From: Rhizophlyctis rosea
Lineage: Eukaryota > Chytridiomycota > Chytridiomycetes > Rhizophlyctidales > Rhizophlyctidaceae
NCBI GenBank assembly: GCA_027596075.1
Contig: JADGJC010000118.1
Coordinates: forward strand, 1 to 64,000
Reading direction: 5' to 3'
DNA length: 64,000 nucleotides
A model generated the notes under the pieces. It was not told where the DNA came from. It made no database searches and saw only the letters and a list, made by a program, of their open reading frames with translations. Numbering within the stretch: position 1 is the stretch's first letter; every line of letters starts with the position of its first letter. Positions 37,441-49,720 of this stretch are shown one piece after another. Position numbers and translations under genes: made by a program.

Positions 37441-38852
37441 ATGTTCTCCATTGAAACTCTCTCCAAGCCAGGTGCCCTGCACCAATGCCACGATACGTCC
37501 GCTTCCACCACTCGTCGCCCATCCAAGATGGATATCAACTTCCTGGTTAGCCTCGAACACCCACAAGCTGACGACAAATGTTTCTGTTCTCCACCACCGT
37601 CGGCAACTCCAAACGTTTCAACAGCAAGAAGGGAAACCGCATCAAGTTTACCATCACCAATCTCCCTCCACTCCTTCCCATCCGTTACCTCCGTAGATAC
37701 CCAGCTATCGCTATCACCTCCACCCATTTCTCCCCCTCAACTTCCTGTTGCGTACTATGGCGCTGCTGGGTTTTGCTCCCCACCAGCTACGCCTGCGTCG
37801 GTTGGGTCGTCGCGGAGTCCTGAATCGCCTTTCCGGCTCCCACCACCTGTTGGTACGCCGGTGAGACCTTCGGCGCATAGCATTTACTCGACGCCTGCGT
37901 ATGCACGGAGTGTCCAGGATCTTGGTGTTGCTCCTCCCACGCCGGCAATGTCACCTGTTATGTCGAGTGCGGAAAGCGAAGCTGATAGGTCAGTCCGAGA
38001 GCCGTCGGAACAACCTCCTGCAAGTGGGCCAGCTAAGCCGAAGCGGAGGAGGGCTACGCCTCAACAACTTCTTGTTCTCAACCAAGGTTAGCATCTTATT
38101 TGACGCATCGAGGTACTTCCTTGACTGTGACGGCCTAACGCAATACCTACTACACAGTCTTCAAGCAAACCTTCTTCCCATCCACCGATCTCCGCCTTCG
38201 CCTAGCCCGTCAACTCAACATGACACCCCGCGCCGTCCAAATCTGGTTCCAAAACAAGCGACAAGGCTGGCGAACACGTCACGGCACCTCCTCCTACCCA
38301 CCCCGAAACGCAACAACAAACCTCCAACAGCTCCAAGGCCTCCTTGGCGATGATTTGGACGACGACGAAGACGTAGACCCCAACCCTAAAGAATCCAAAA
38401 AACAATGCAAAGAAAACGACATCACAACCACCACAGCAGCATCCTTCTCCCAACTAGCAGTCTCAACACCACAACGCACCCATATCTCCCCAGTATCATT
38501 ACCCCACCCACCCACCGCCCCAGCCGCCGAAATGCAAACACCACAAGCACCAGCATATACCCAACCTTATACCCACCCGTACCCATACCCCTTACCTTCC
38601 ATGCCTGCATCTCCCCTCCCACCACATTACCACCTTACCCCAACTCACGCCTACTCTCCACCTTCTCCACCCGCACCAACGGTCCTACCGGCACCACCAC
38701 CCTTCGCGCCGGCATCTTGTCCTGCGAATTTTTATACCAACCCGGCGGCATGGCAGCGCCGGTCGCCGTCGCCGTGTTGTAGTGAGTGCAGTCAGTGTGG
38801 CGTTTCGCCGGGGAGTGGGTATGAGGAGGAGAGGAGGGGGTCGTGGGCATAG
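37441..38852 (+). CDS. Homeodomain transcription factor
   Basis: 446 residues. Exons 37441-38086 and 38158-38852; donor GTTAGC, acceptor CACAG; the 71-nt intron splits the homeodomain inside helix 1. The homeodomain covers about residues 198-258: basic arm KPKRRRATPQQL, helix 2 LRLRLARQLN, and recognition helix with VQIWFQNKRQ (Trp245, Phe246, Asn248, the invariant positions). No three-residue loop extension, so it is a typical, not TALE, homeodomain. The Ser/Pro-rich N-terminal half carries a Cys/Pro stretch; after the homeodomain come an acidic run (DDLDDDEDVD) and a Pro/Tyr-rich tail ending in a Cys cluster (CCSECSQC). Nuclear DNA-binding regulator; targets unknown. A TATA box stands upstream. 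Confidence 0.93.
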
Positions 38853-39504
38853 GGGTTGGTGCCCATATTTATACAAGAGATGTTTCTATAGGTCTGCATT
38901 TCTTATTCCCCACCAAGTATATCCATAGGTCCTTTCATTCTCTAGTCCATATATAGTCCATTTATAGTCACATTTCCGAACACAAGTACAAACATTTAGC
39001 TATATTTTCCTGTCCAAAAGTTTTCTTTTTGCTTCCAAGACATTATTCCCTTAGATATACCGTTGTTACCATTGTAAAATTGTCGCTTGTACTTAAAATG
39101 TAATCATTATCCCGTCGTGGTAGTTGATGCAATATGCATATTTTTGTACTACTGTGCAATCCATGGGTATGGGTAGTATTTAAGCATATTTACGGTGGAG
39201 ATGTGGAAGATAGTGACTTGGAAACAAAAAATAGAACTCATAAAGCTCCCAAATTCGATCCTTGAGCTGCGATACGCCACATGGACCCTGAAACGCGACG
39301 CGTCATCATAACTTCCGAATCGGAACCCTCAGCAACGTCAATTGCAATAAATGATCCACCATTTTGAAAACCTCAAAAGGTAAACATGACCCGCCCCTTA
39401 CCACTTTGATGCAAAACTTTTCTTAAAACAACTCGCGAAACATATTGCTAAGAAGTTACATACATTTTCTTGAAGCCGAGCGATACTCCATACGCGTTTT
39501 CGAC
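38853..39504. other. AT-rich intergenic region
   Basis: AT-rich 3' region of the homeodomain gene, then the promoter of the small gene at 39505. No gene or strong structure seen. Confidence 0.5.
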
Positions 39505-39987
39505 ATGTCCGGCACATTCTCAAAGTTTCGATTTGATGGGAGTTTGGAGAAGAATGAGAATTCCAAGCAGTGGATTATCCTGAACCAACCGAATGTCCTG
39601 TAATCACGAGTTTCAACAGTGTCAACCTTTTTTGCACATCACAGAAAACTCCCAGACGCTCAAGCCCGCCAATCCCTCCGCAACACTGACGCATCCTTCG
39701 CAGCCGGTGCTCGCACTGACGGTCGTCCCACCACCACCAACACTAGTTCCTCTACCTCTAGCTCCGCTAAACCACAACAGCAGGATGACTCTCTTCGGAA
39801 GCTGAAGGGCTACAAAGAAGTAGAAGGTAGGGTGGCGCCTAAACACGCAGATGAGGCAGCGAGCGCTACATCTAGGGGCGGGCGTGCGGGACCAAAGGTG
39901 ATTGGGAACGAGGATGCGGCGCATAGGGATGAGTGGGGAGGTGGTGGTGGGGCAGAGGCGGGGAGGAAGGTCAGGAGTAAATTGTAG
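39505..39987 (+). CDS. Small unknown protein, 145 residues
   Basis: Exons 39505-39599 and 39645-39987. The 45-nt intron starts GTAATC and ends CACAG; joining gives a codon CT+A and keeps the frame. The N-terminus (MSGTFSKFRFDGSLEKNENS) is followed by WIILNQP, then an Arg/Ala stretch, a Thr/Ser linker and a charged Gly-rich end with a basic C-terminus (GRKVRSKL). No signal peptide, membrane segment or known domain. Codon structure is clean over the second exon. The first exon ends in a stop unless the intron is removed, which is the main uncertainty. Confidence 0.5.
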
Positions 39988-42900
39988 GTGGGAGTGTGCA
40001 CTTGATCAAGGGATCGTGCACGTGCAGCCGTGGTTACGCTGGTCTTCTGGTTTTGCGGCAATAGACCTTTCATTTTACATCAATTAGCGTTGACCAATCA
40101 GCGAGAATGGGACATCGTTCCGACCTACACGCAGATGCCCATTTATCTGGATGAGCTGGGGCGGTGGGGATTGATGCTTACAGGTCTGTCACACAGTCCC
40201 TGCCACAAACGAACATTGGCTGGTGAGGGATGCGATGAGGTAATGAATTCCCTTTTTCCACCTTACGTGGCTTTTCCAAACTTTCCAACAACTATCACAC
40301 ATCACAGAGGGAAACAAAAAAAAGTGCAAAAGGAATTTCACAACCCTTTAAAGCAATATACCCTTCCCCCAACCACCACCCGAAGGCGATCAATGTCAGC
40401 GCGTACGATGACATGTAACCGGGGCCCGTAGGCCTGAATGATTGAGTAGGCGCTCGCTGTCCATTCCCCCGTAGGATCAGGTCCGTTACATTGGGGACCA
40501 ACCAATGCACGGACCCTAGGCGCCCAGCACAGCTGGGTTAGCCGAATGAAATCAGCAAGCAATTGCTGATTGGGATTTGTGCATCTGCGGTATCTATACC
40601 CTGCTTTGGGGCTTGGGGAATGATCGGGGATGAGTCATGCGACCAATCAGATTTGATTACGTCATAAGATCTATGACTGATTGATTGCATTTGAACCCGT
40701 GCGTCATGTGTGTGGCTGGTGGCGGAGCAGGAATGGTCCGCGCTACTTGAGGGGATTCTCTATTCCCCTTTCTCGACGTTCCCCATCCATCGTTGTGAAT
40801 GAGTGCATTGAAAACTATACCACTTCACCCTTCCAGTAACAGCCCCCCGCTTGATATTGGGTTAGGCTGTTCCTTTTTGCGGAGCACAGCATAGCTCCCC
40901 GCTTGACATTGGGTTAGGCTGTTCTTTTTTGCGGAGCACAAATCCGCATTCTTGAAAGCAGAATACCGCTATTCGGAGGACAAACAAAACTCCTCCAGAA
41001 CGGCCAACTAGTACAAAAATATCTTCAGCCCTATACATATCATGCAACGCATCTTGATTTACCAAAAGAATATTATGTCAAATCATTTGTCAACTCTCTG
41101 GGCTGAACTCCTCGAAGTGATTTTTGAACTTCGACTGCCGACGATTCGAAGGAGGCAGTGGAACCATTTCAGAGAAAAAGAAGCATCTGCGACATTCGCT
41201 AACCACAGCACCTGCATGAAGTATATGATGATACAATAAACTGTGTCCAGGGCATTGAGGTGAAGCGACAAACATGAAGTTTATGGTGCGTGACTGAAAA
41301 ACCACTCATCATATGAAAAACATGCCGCAGGTCAAGTGCGAAAAGGAGTGTCAGAAAACAAGGCAGTCATTTGGATGATACTTTGAGCTCATTTAATGGC
41401 GTTTGGTAGGTAGTTCTTCATGAATCGCATCTGATGAACTGCATCTGGATGTGGAAGCTGATGGAATGGTACTCTGGCAGCCACGGGCCATCAGCGCGTG
41501 AGCTCGAAATCGTCTGTCACTGGCCAGAGCCACAACCCGCGCACTGTGCGGACATGACGAGCTCTACTCTTCCCTGGGCAAGACAGTTTTTTTCATTCTT
41601 GGGGGATGCATGAAGCTAAAACGCCAAAGATACCATTGGGCCAAAAAGCAGAGCTTTGCGTTTGTTTAGATTTCGGCGAGATATGGCCCCATCCATGCTG
41701 TCATGGTTGGAGGTGTTCATGCAAGCTTCCACACCTCCTTGCAGGACGCTTTGCATGGCAGTAAGGTTGACGTTGGTTGTAAATCGATGAAGTTGAAAGT
41801 CAGATGGACACCTCGCCCTTGAGATCGTGTCATAAATCAAGGATGAGTCCGACCGGAGCTGCTGATGGATTCTGCATTACAAACGCAACCAACCAGACGT
41901 CGTTTTTGGCTTTCGATACCCGGGAACCGATGCGGCGATGAGCTCGGGACTTTATCTTGAATCTCCGTGGAGTTATCTTTCTTCGTGCCTTTCGTATGCT
42001 GGTGCAAACGCCTTGTATAAATAATTGCGCATACAGAATATGTATTGAGTGAAGCATCCAGTCGAAGGACTGTGGATGCGCGAATATCAATCTGCACTTC
42101 AATTGTCGAAGATATCTCCGCATATGTTAGGAAGGAGTTCACGTTATGGTAAACATTTCCAATGGGAGCTACTGGAAGGTTGTGCAGCAAAGTAATTCCG
42201 AAAACTTAAGTGGGTCTGGTGCTGAAGATGAAGAGCAAAAATGAAAAGCGGAGAGCTCCAGCTCAGGTATGTTGTTCCTCCACAAAATCGAACTCGGCGC
42301 TTGTTTCGCAACAGGAGTCAAGTTGATCATCACTTTCTGATGGTACGTGAGAGGCACATGACAAAACTCAACTGCTCGGTGACCGACAACATTAATTTTG
42401 CCAATCCAGCCCAGTGCGGAGAAGCAGGAGATGATTGCAACATGCTGGGGGGTTTTGCAGCCGGCTAGAGGGATCAATAGAAAAAATCTGCAAAAGAAGG
42501 CAAGCGACGAGCAAGTGTTGGCTGACTCACTGACTTAGTGACCACCACTCGAAGTCAGCACTTGGTATAAGGGTGTAAAATCATATGAAGGCAATGCCTT
42601 GGATTGTGGGAAGAACGGAAAAAGACGGTTGCATAGTTGTGATGATGATGAGGAGGGCTGTTTAGACAAAGCCAACAAGCAAAAAGAGGTCGGCAGCTAA
42701 GCAAAATCAAAGGGGACCCGGGCCCGACTGACCGTCGACTTGCCACGCTGTCCGCGACAACGCCGTAAGTGATTTTGGATCAATGCTGTTCCATGTCGGA
42801 ACAAGATGATTGGTGTTGGGCCACAGGTACAGGCCCCATACTCACCGATCTGTACCAATCCGAGGTGAAGTCTGGATTCTTCATTTGGAGGAGTGTTTGG

Positions 42901-43580
42901 GGTTGCCGTTGCATAAAGCGGGCCGCACTTTCCATGTGGATGGGTGTAGAGTTTGGATATCTGTTTTCTCCGGGCAAACGTTCCAAGTCTGTCCCTTCCC
43001 GAGAAACAGATTTTGGAAACAAAAAAGACAGAAATCACGACACGGAATCAGAGTGGGAACATGCTCTTGTCCCTCCATTACCAACTCTGGTGAAAGCAGA
43101 TGTAGATGAATCTAATTCATAGTGCCACTTGTGAATCATTTGATTGCATAATTGGACATTGGTGCACTCCAATATGAAGTCGATGCGCTCAAGCTCGAAC
43201 TCGTTAAAAAAAAGCCGTCGAACCAATGCAAAAGACGTGGTCATGGAGAGCAAATCTCATTTGATGCGTCCCGGTTCGTTTTGGTGCTACTGGATCACTT
43301 CTTCTACCAACAGTCCCAAGGCGCATACCAAAGGGTTGAGATGGTCTCCTTCTTTCCACCTACAACAACTTATCATTGAACTGATCCTTGCCTCATACAG
43401 GGAAAAAAAGGGGACATTATAGAACCCGCACGAAAGATCTCATTGAGGTAACATCCTATTTGAGCACTGTACATAATAAGAAAATCTGCATCGTCAGCAC
43501 CCCTAAGCGAGTGAAGACTGCGCCGCCATAAACCCCATCATCCCAAACTCGCCATTCCAGCAGCCGACCCCATTATGCAT
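39988..43580. other. Large intergenic region
   Basis: 3.6 kb without a supported gene. A weak F-box-like string (LWAELLEVIFELRLP) occurs in a 65-codon frame at 41042-41239 and may be a remnant. The 52-bp tandem duplication at 40842-40941 lies here. Confidence 0.5.
40842..40941. repeat. Tandem duplication, 52-bp period, two copies
   Basis: The unit beginning GC(C/T)CCCCGCTTGA.ATTGGG and ending GCGGAGCACA occurs at 40842 and again at 40894, with only a few changes (C to T, T to C). No gene overlaps it. Confidence 0.8.
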
Positions 43581-45631
43581 TCAAGGATTACTAAACGTTC
43601 GATGATCCGTATGCACCTGTCTCTCAATCTCCTTGCAATATTTCTCCGGTACGCCGACGGATCGGAGTTCCTAAAACGTGAAAAAAAAAGTGCAAACCCT
43701 TGGTCAGGCCCAATTCACAGGACTGTCGCCGCTGAATGGTTGGCATCATACCTGAATCTTCCTATGCTTAATCATATCAATCTTCTTCGCCTTCTCCGCC
43801 CGCTCAACAGCCTGTCGTACACCCTCCATAAAGAAATCTTCACGCGCTTTTTTGCGGAGGAGTTCTTTTTCGAGGATTTGGGCCTAGTTTTTGGGTTGCG
43901 ATGTGTAGAGAATGCATGAAAGAGGGGAAAAAAAAGATACTCAACAATGACGAAGCGACATGGTAAATCCCTTCAAAGACAGTTCGCTTCGAAGGAGACC
44001 TCCCGAACAACAGATACGACATTAAAACACCATTACTCACCTTAACCTCCCTAGCATAACCTCTATTCCTCTCCCCCCTCCCCTCTTCCTCTCTCCTCAG
44101 CCTTTCCTCACTCTCCTTCTGACGTGCCAAGTTCTCATAGAACTCTTCCCGCATTTTATGCGCTTCAACAGCTATCGCATGCTCCCTCGCACGTTGTTGA
44201 CGCGCCCGATCTTCCTTTAATTCTGCTTCCTGACGAGATTGCTTAAGAGCATTAGCTTTCTCCTTTGCGCGCCATTCGCGCTCGTATGCTTCGGCGGCGC
44301 GTTGGGCGCGGAGGGCGTCGTGGGCTGCTTGTTTGTCTGACATCTATGATAAAGAAAGAACAGTGGTTAACGCTGATGTGAGGGAAGTGGGTTCGCCTTC
44401 TTTCCCTCGAAATGGGTTGGGGCATTGTCGGAATGTTCTTTTCTGTTTTCTTCTTTCTACCTTTTCTTGTGCAGCTCGTAACCTCGCCAACTCCTTCTCC
44501 CTTTCCGCCTTCCTCTCAGCAGCGACTCGGTCATTCTCGATTTCGCGCTTCTCCTTCTCGAGAAGGTACTCCATGACTTTCCGGTCTTCGTCTTCTTCGG
44601 CGAGTTTTTGCACGCGTTTGCGTTCGGTGGATTCTTGGTTGGCTTTTACGACCTGTGTTTGATCGGTAAGTTGAGAAGAGGAGGGGAGGGATGTCAGTAA
44701 GGGAGAAAAAGGAATTCCAGTTCTGAAGGGAGAAGGAGTGAGGGTGTGAAGGGAGATATAGACGGCACACACCTCTTGCATTAGGACTTTTTGGCTTTTG
44801 ACTTTTAGAGCTTTTTCGGCTTTGTCTTGTTCGTTCATGTCTGCGATTTGTTTTAGGATTCCTTTGGTTTCCTGGTCCCGTCTCTCCTGCTCCAACAACG
44901 CTGCTTCGCGGCGTTCTTCGATTTGTTCGCGGATCTTTGCGGCGCCGCGGCGGAGTTCTGGGGTGGAGTTGTCGTTAGAGGGTTTTGGGAGAAGGGAGTT
45001 GGTGGGGAGAAGGGGGGGAGAGAATGGAAGAGATATGATGGTACGTACGTTCAATCCGGACTTTTTCTCTCTCTTCAAGACGCTTAAGTTCCGCGATGCG
45101 GTCAGATTCCATCATGGCGTCCAACCGTGCATCTTCCGCCAATTTTTGATGCTTGATTTGTTGCTATATCCAAATATCCAATCAGTTCTATCCCCTTTCC
45201 CCTTCCCCCTCCCCTCCCCCTCCGGGGTCCAAAAAAACACCACCCCCTCACCTTCTCCTCAACCTGCGCATCCCTTATCGCCACACACTTAGCATAAAGC
45301 ATTAACTCATTCATATGCTTGATTTCGTCTTCCTGCTCCTCGAGTTGCAGTTGGGCCTTGGCGAGGAGGTAGTTGGATTTGGCTTTGGCTTCTTCGTCGT
45401 AGGTGGAGAGTTTTGCGTGGGCCGCGCGACGGTGGTCGTGGTCTTCCATAAGTGTCTGGGTGAGTGGGGATGGGTTAGCGAAGGGGGATGGAGGGGAAAA
45501 AAAGAACAACGAGTTGGGAGGATCAGGCACACCTTGCGGGCTTTGGAAGCTTCAGCTGCGGCGATGCGTTGGGCGTTTAGGTCGCGGTTGTATTGTTCTA
45601 GTTCGGTTTTTGTCATGTAGTGGGATGCTGC
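43581..45631 (-). CDS. CFAP45: Cilia- and flagella-associated protein 45
   Basis: Exons in transcript order: 45631-45533, 45455-45252, 45163-45049, 44957-44773, 44652-44461, 44343-44041, 43883-43752, 43670-43581; all phases agree, giving 439 residues. CFAP45 (CCDC19) is a microtubule inner protein of the axonemal doublet. The whole chain is charged alpha-helix of the TPH type. Family landmarks in order: AASHYMTKTELE, LMLYAKCVAIRDAQVEEKQQI, EKELARLRAAQEK, DALRAQRAAEAYEREWRAKE, and the very conserved end ELRSVGVPEKYCKEIER. Human CFAP45 is about 550 residues; roughly 110 N-terminal residues are not found here. Phase and an acceptor (ACACAG) just upstream of 45631 show that at least one earlier exon should exist; I could not find it within the next few hundred bases. 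The Met at 45616 could be an internal start. Presence implies motile flagella in the life cycle. Confidence 0.93.
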
Positions 45632-47701
45632 CTGTGTTTTTGATGGGGGTCGGAGGTTTTCAAATGGGTGAGCAGGTCACATGGTTTTTCCTCAGGTATC
45701 CGCTGCATATTTGCAGTTGCTATTTACTCCAGTCTATGCTGCCCTGCAGACCATCCCCATTTGTTTTGTCACTCGCACTGCCTCCTCCTCTTTCCTCTTT
45801 CTGCTAATGTTTGTCTTTTCGGCTTTGATGAATGCGTTTCTCCCCTCTGCAGTTGATTCCAGTTTTGGGAATCTTACGGTGTTTGGCGGCTGACATAGGT
45901 CGTCCGATTGCTGTACATCATTAACCCCTCCCTTTTTTCGCCAAACTTCCCTCCGTACTAATCACACCTGCTGTTCATGGCCCTACGTCGCTATGGTGCT
46001 TGCACCGAACTCCTTATCGTCCAAGACTCATTCCCATCCTTGCCACGCTCCCGCGACCCCCCACGTCCCCTTCGTTTTCAGCCTTCTATCGACCCAATTG
46101 GCAACGCCTCATCACCTACTCCACCTAACAACCGCACTAAATACAAACCTTGACTCTCTCCAACTCCCCTGCTCCAACTACAACCGGCCTCGCGCCGCTC
46201 CCAATCATGATGTTTGACCCACCCCATACGCCTGGTCGTGTGCCAAGCTCTCGAGGCATGTCATCTGGATGCGGCCGGAGGGTGCGAATGTTGTCGCGGG
46301 TGATGACTGTGATGAGTTTCTGTGTGTGAATGCATGTGTTGTACAAGAGGTTTAGTGCCTTGATGAAATGATTACGAACGCCGACCGAGCAGGTGTGCCA
46401 CGATACGCTCTCCCTCCTCTGCCCCAGGCGAGTTACCCATCTGATCTTATTTCCAGATTCATTCCCGAGCACTCATCTGATTCTTTCTGATTCCGCGTCG
46501 CTCCCTCCAGCCATTCGCCTCAATTGCTCTACTTATTTCAACCCTTTACTCCGGACTACTGTCCACAACCCACCTCCTTGCCATTCCCATTACCATTACG
46601 CCTGCGAAAATTGGTAGTGGTACCCGAAGGAGTTCCGCTGGAGGATCCATTCGCAGCTGCCTTTCTTGCTGCTGCCCGGTCGTGAATGTGAGGGTGGGGA
46701 TGAGCGACACCACCTCTATGAGTGTGAGCTATGGCTACACCACCTCCCTAAGAATCCACGGGTTTTGGGTATGAGTTTTTGGTAAGGGGTGCAGGATAAG
46801 GATTGGGACTTACATCCGTCCTCATCTTTGTTGAGAAATGATTTGACAACGAATGTGCGAAAGTTGGCAGTGGGATGAGTTGGGATGGTGGAGAGATGGA
46901 TTTGAACGCGACTTTGATTGTGTGGGATGTGTGTGCGCCGGTTCGGAATCGACGGTGGATTCAACGACAGCGGAAGAGAAGTTGGTGAGAGGACCCGAAG
47001 GTGCAATAGGCAACAGCGTGATCAGTCGTTATTTGCCCTCTCTTGATTGAGGCCGAAGGCAAAACAGGGCAATGGGATGTGGAAGTTTGCGATGAGTGTG
47101 TAAGTGTATGGGTGGCCGTATGGTGGTTTGCGGTGCCTTGTGGTGTGCAGGCAGGCAGGCATGTAGTCGTATGTGATCGAGATGATCGATGTGGCCCCTC
47201 ATTCCTTTTCATATTAGATGGGATTATATGTTCCGCCGTGTCCTTGATTCTCGGACATTGTCCAGAGGGAGGGGGAGAGGGAGAGAGGGAGGAAACATTG
47301 GCCCATTGATGATGAGATCGCTTACCATACGCTTTGCCAATCAAATCTGCGATCACAACACTGATCAGTCCGCATCACACTGACTCATTGCAAGCACGAG
47401 GAGCGCTCCTTCCCAGCTTCCCACCATCTTCCCACGCCATCTTCATTGCCATCACCTACCGCAATAAGTTTGACCACTTTCCCACACACCTTATACTGCT
47501 CACAACATATACCCAGAAGGGAGAAATAGCTTGCTTTCATCCGCATCACTTGAAATACACCATACCGACCAACCACCTCGGAACGTCCTCTCCCCACACC
47601 CGTCAGCTCGAACTCTTCCCCGCCCCGTCACAAGCAGTCTGGTCCCATACCGTCGGGAATAATATCTCATCCTCCCATTGTCAAAGAGCTCAGGCTACTC
47701 A
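45632..47701. other. Intergenic; may hide the CFAP45 first exon
   Basis: No gene assigned. The missing 5' exon of CFAP45 should lie near 45690-46500 on the minus strand, but no matching peptide is visible there. Frames on the plus strand at 45668-45893 are hydrophobic but lack support. Confidence 0.45.
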
Positions 47702-49614
47702 ATGACAACAATGGGTCAGAAACAGTCTCAACACGAACAACCGCCCTTGCCTTTGGAGGACCCCGAACAGCAGCAGCACCACAACTTTTTGACACAGATA
47801 AACGACGACGCCCTCTTGGCTGTACTGCTCATGACTGACTTGAAGGACTTGAATAACTTGGCTAGGTCTTGTCGCAGACTGAATGCGCTTCTACGACGTC
47901 CTCAGACTGTGCTTGTATTGCTCAAGGCTGATGATCCTGCAAATGCGATTAATGTTCTCTCGCGCTTTCCTCGTTGGTCTACTCCCTACAATGGTGTCAT
48001 CTTGGATACTATTTTGAATGGTGAGTCACTGAGCGCAGCGAAGTGGAGTTACGTGCGAAGCACGAATGGTGCGGAGGGCCAAATTATTTGTCAGCGAAGC
48101 TGACTGGAGTGAAGCGAAGGGCTGGATTCTGGCCCGGAGTGCCAGACGGGAAAGGGAGCTGTGCGCGAACGGCTGGTTGGAAAGGGAAGCTGATGTTGCG
48201 CGAAGCGCCGGTATTGGCCTGAAGGGCCAGATTTGTGCGTCTCATCATTTAGCCACAGTAGAGTTGACACCTCGCTTGCAAAAAAACAGGTCCCAAACCC
48301 GCCCTCCTCCACGTTGAACGCTACCTCAGCGTCACAATCCACGACAAAACCCTCCTCCAACCCACCCTCAAAGTCCTCGCCAAAGCCACAGAATGGTACA
48401 CCTCCATGCGCGAATCCATATCCTTCTGCGACCTCTCCCAAAGCCTCGAAGTAGAAGACCACAGCGAACTACCCTCCCTCGAACGCTTCATCGACTCCAT
48501 CGAACGGTACGCCGATTCGCCGGAGGAGTTTCCGGACGTGGGTGCTGATGCGGATATTGAGCAAATTCTGGAGGATGAGCGGTTTCCTTTGAGGGAATTC
48601 TTTTCCTCTCACGACCCAAAAGCCTCCCTGACAGAAGTAGATGTTCTTACCAACACCCGCGTCCGCGCGAAACTCAAACTCTACCACCTATACCCCCGTA
48701 TCGCTGCCCTAGCCTCCACACGCGACACCATGCAACCAATGTACGAAATCTACACTGCCTCCTCCCCTTACGCCCAATCCCACTTCGAAAAACAAGTCCG
48801 GAAATGCCTGGAACAATCAACGGACTTGGACTCCTTCATCGCTCTTTCCGACAAATTCCCCGACGTGGTGAAACGCGCGACACGGACGGAAAACATCAAG
48901 CAGATGGAGTTACGGCGTGAAATCATGACCCCTAAACCGGACCTTGACATTATCGAAACCTTAATGCACGATGGGGCGAGTGTGAACCATTCCTCCATGT
49001 ATCGTGACGCGATGGAAATCATGACGAGGGGGACGAGTTTAGGGGGCTGGTGTAAGGCGGTGGAAGTCATGCAGTCTCTTTCTTCTGAGGAAAAATCATT
49101 CAATTGCGACACCTGTGGCGTTGCGCACGTCGAACGCGTCAACGGCGGCGGGATGACGGCGGATGAGTTTGATACGATGATGGTTTCTGTGTTGCATTGT
49201 GCGGCGGATAAAGGGGATATTGGGGCACGGAGGTGGGAGTATAGTCAGAATGAGAATCCTACGATGAGGTATTGGGACCTCCTCTACGCTAAAATTGTCT
49301 ACGGAGACATTTCGTGGGAACCTTCCGAGGGGGTGACGGAGAGGTTGGTGGATGAGTATGATGTTGAGTGGAGGTATGGGTTTAGTTGGCCGTGGGTTTT
49401 GGATGGGTATGGTGGTGGGGAGGTGGGGAGTGTTCCGGGGGTTGTTAGGGAGTTGGCGAGGTTTTTGAAGAAGAGGAGGAGGAGGAGGGGACGGGGGAGT
49501 GTTGGCGGGGGCGCGGGGGGTGGTGGGGGGGGGGGGGGGGGCGGGGTGGGGGGCGGAGAACGCGGGGGCGTGCGGGGGTGGGGGAGGTGGGGAGTGTGGG
49601 GGAGTTGGGGTTGA
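47702..49614 (+). CDS. F-box protein with hairpin-rich intron
   Basis: About 547 residues. Exons 47702-48020 and 48290-49614. The ATG at 47702 or 47711 starts it. The F-box is near residues 32-70 (INDDALLAVLLMTDLKDLNN, then LARSCRRLNALL), expected to bind Skp1 of an SCF ubiquitin ligase. The rest is mostly helical with no WD40 or clear LRR repeats; a possible zinc pair CDTC lies near 49107. The C-terminus runs into KKRRRRRGRG followed by a poly-Gly tract coded by a G run at about 49500-49610, so the last 50 residues and the stop may be wrong. The intron is 269 nt, at least three times the usual length in this window, and is filled with small inverted repeats. Substrate of the F-box protein is unknown. 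Confidence 0.8.
48027..48230 (+). repeat. Array of GAA-loop mini-hairpins inside an intron
   Basis: Perfect small inverted repeats in one intron: CGTGC-GAA-GCACG (48052-48064), GTCAGC-GAA-GCTGAC (48090-48104), TCTGGC-7 nt-GCCAGA (48128-48146), GCGC-GAA-GCGC (48198-48208), TGGCC-TGAAG-GGCCA (48215-48229), and a weaker CACT...AGTG at 48027-48045. The words GCGAAG and GGAGTG recur between them. GCGAAGC-type DNA hairpins with a GAA loop are known to be exceptionally stable. No protein frame explains the pattern. Confidence 0.8.
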
Positions 49615-49720
49615 GGAGGAGTAAGAGGGCGAGGAGGGTTGTTGGGAGTTATAGGGAGTAGAGTGTAGGTGTGGGTGTTGGTGTTGGTGCGGTGGGGTAG
49701 GTGATGGGATCTCCGTGCGG
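49400..49720 (+). repeat. G-rich tract at the 3' end of the F-box gene
   Basis: Dense GGG tracts including a run of 18 or so G near 49525-49541. It is potentially quadruplex-forming, and a likely place for length errors in the assembly. Confidence 0.7.

Noticed and set aside
41042..41239. Possible F-box remnant (LWAELLEVIFELRLP)
   Set aside because: The match is short, the frame is only 65 codons and the rest is not F-box-like; kept only as a remark.
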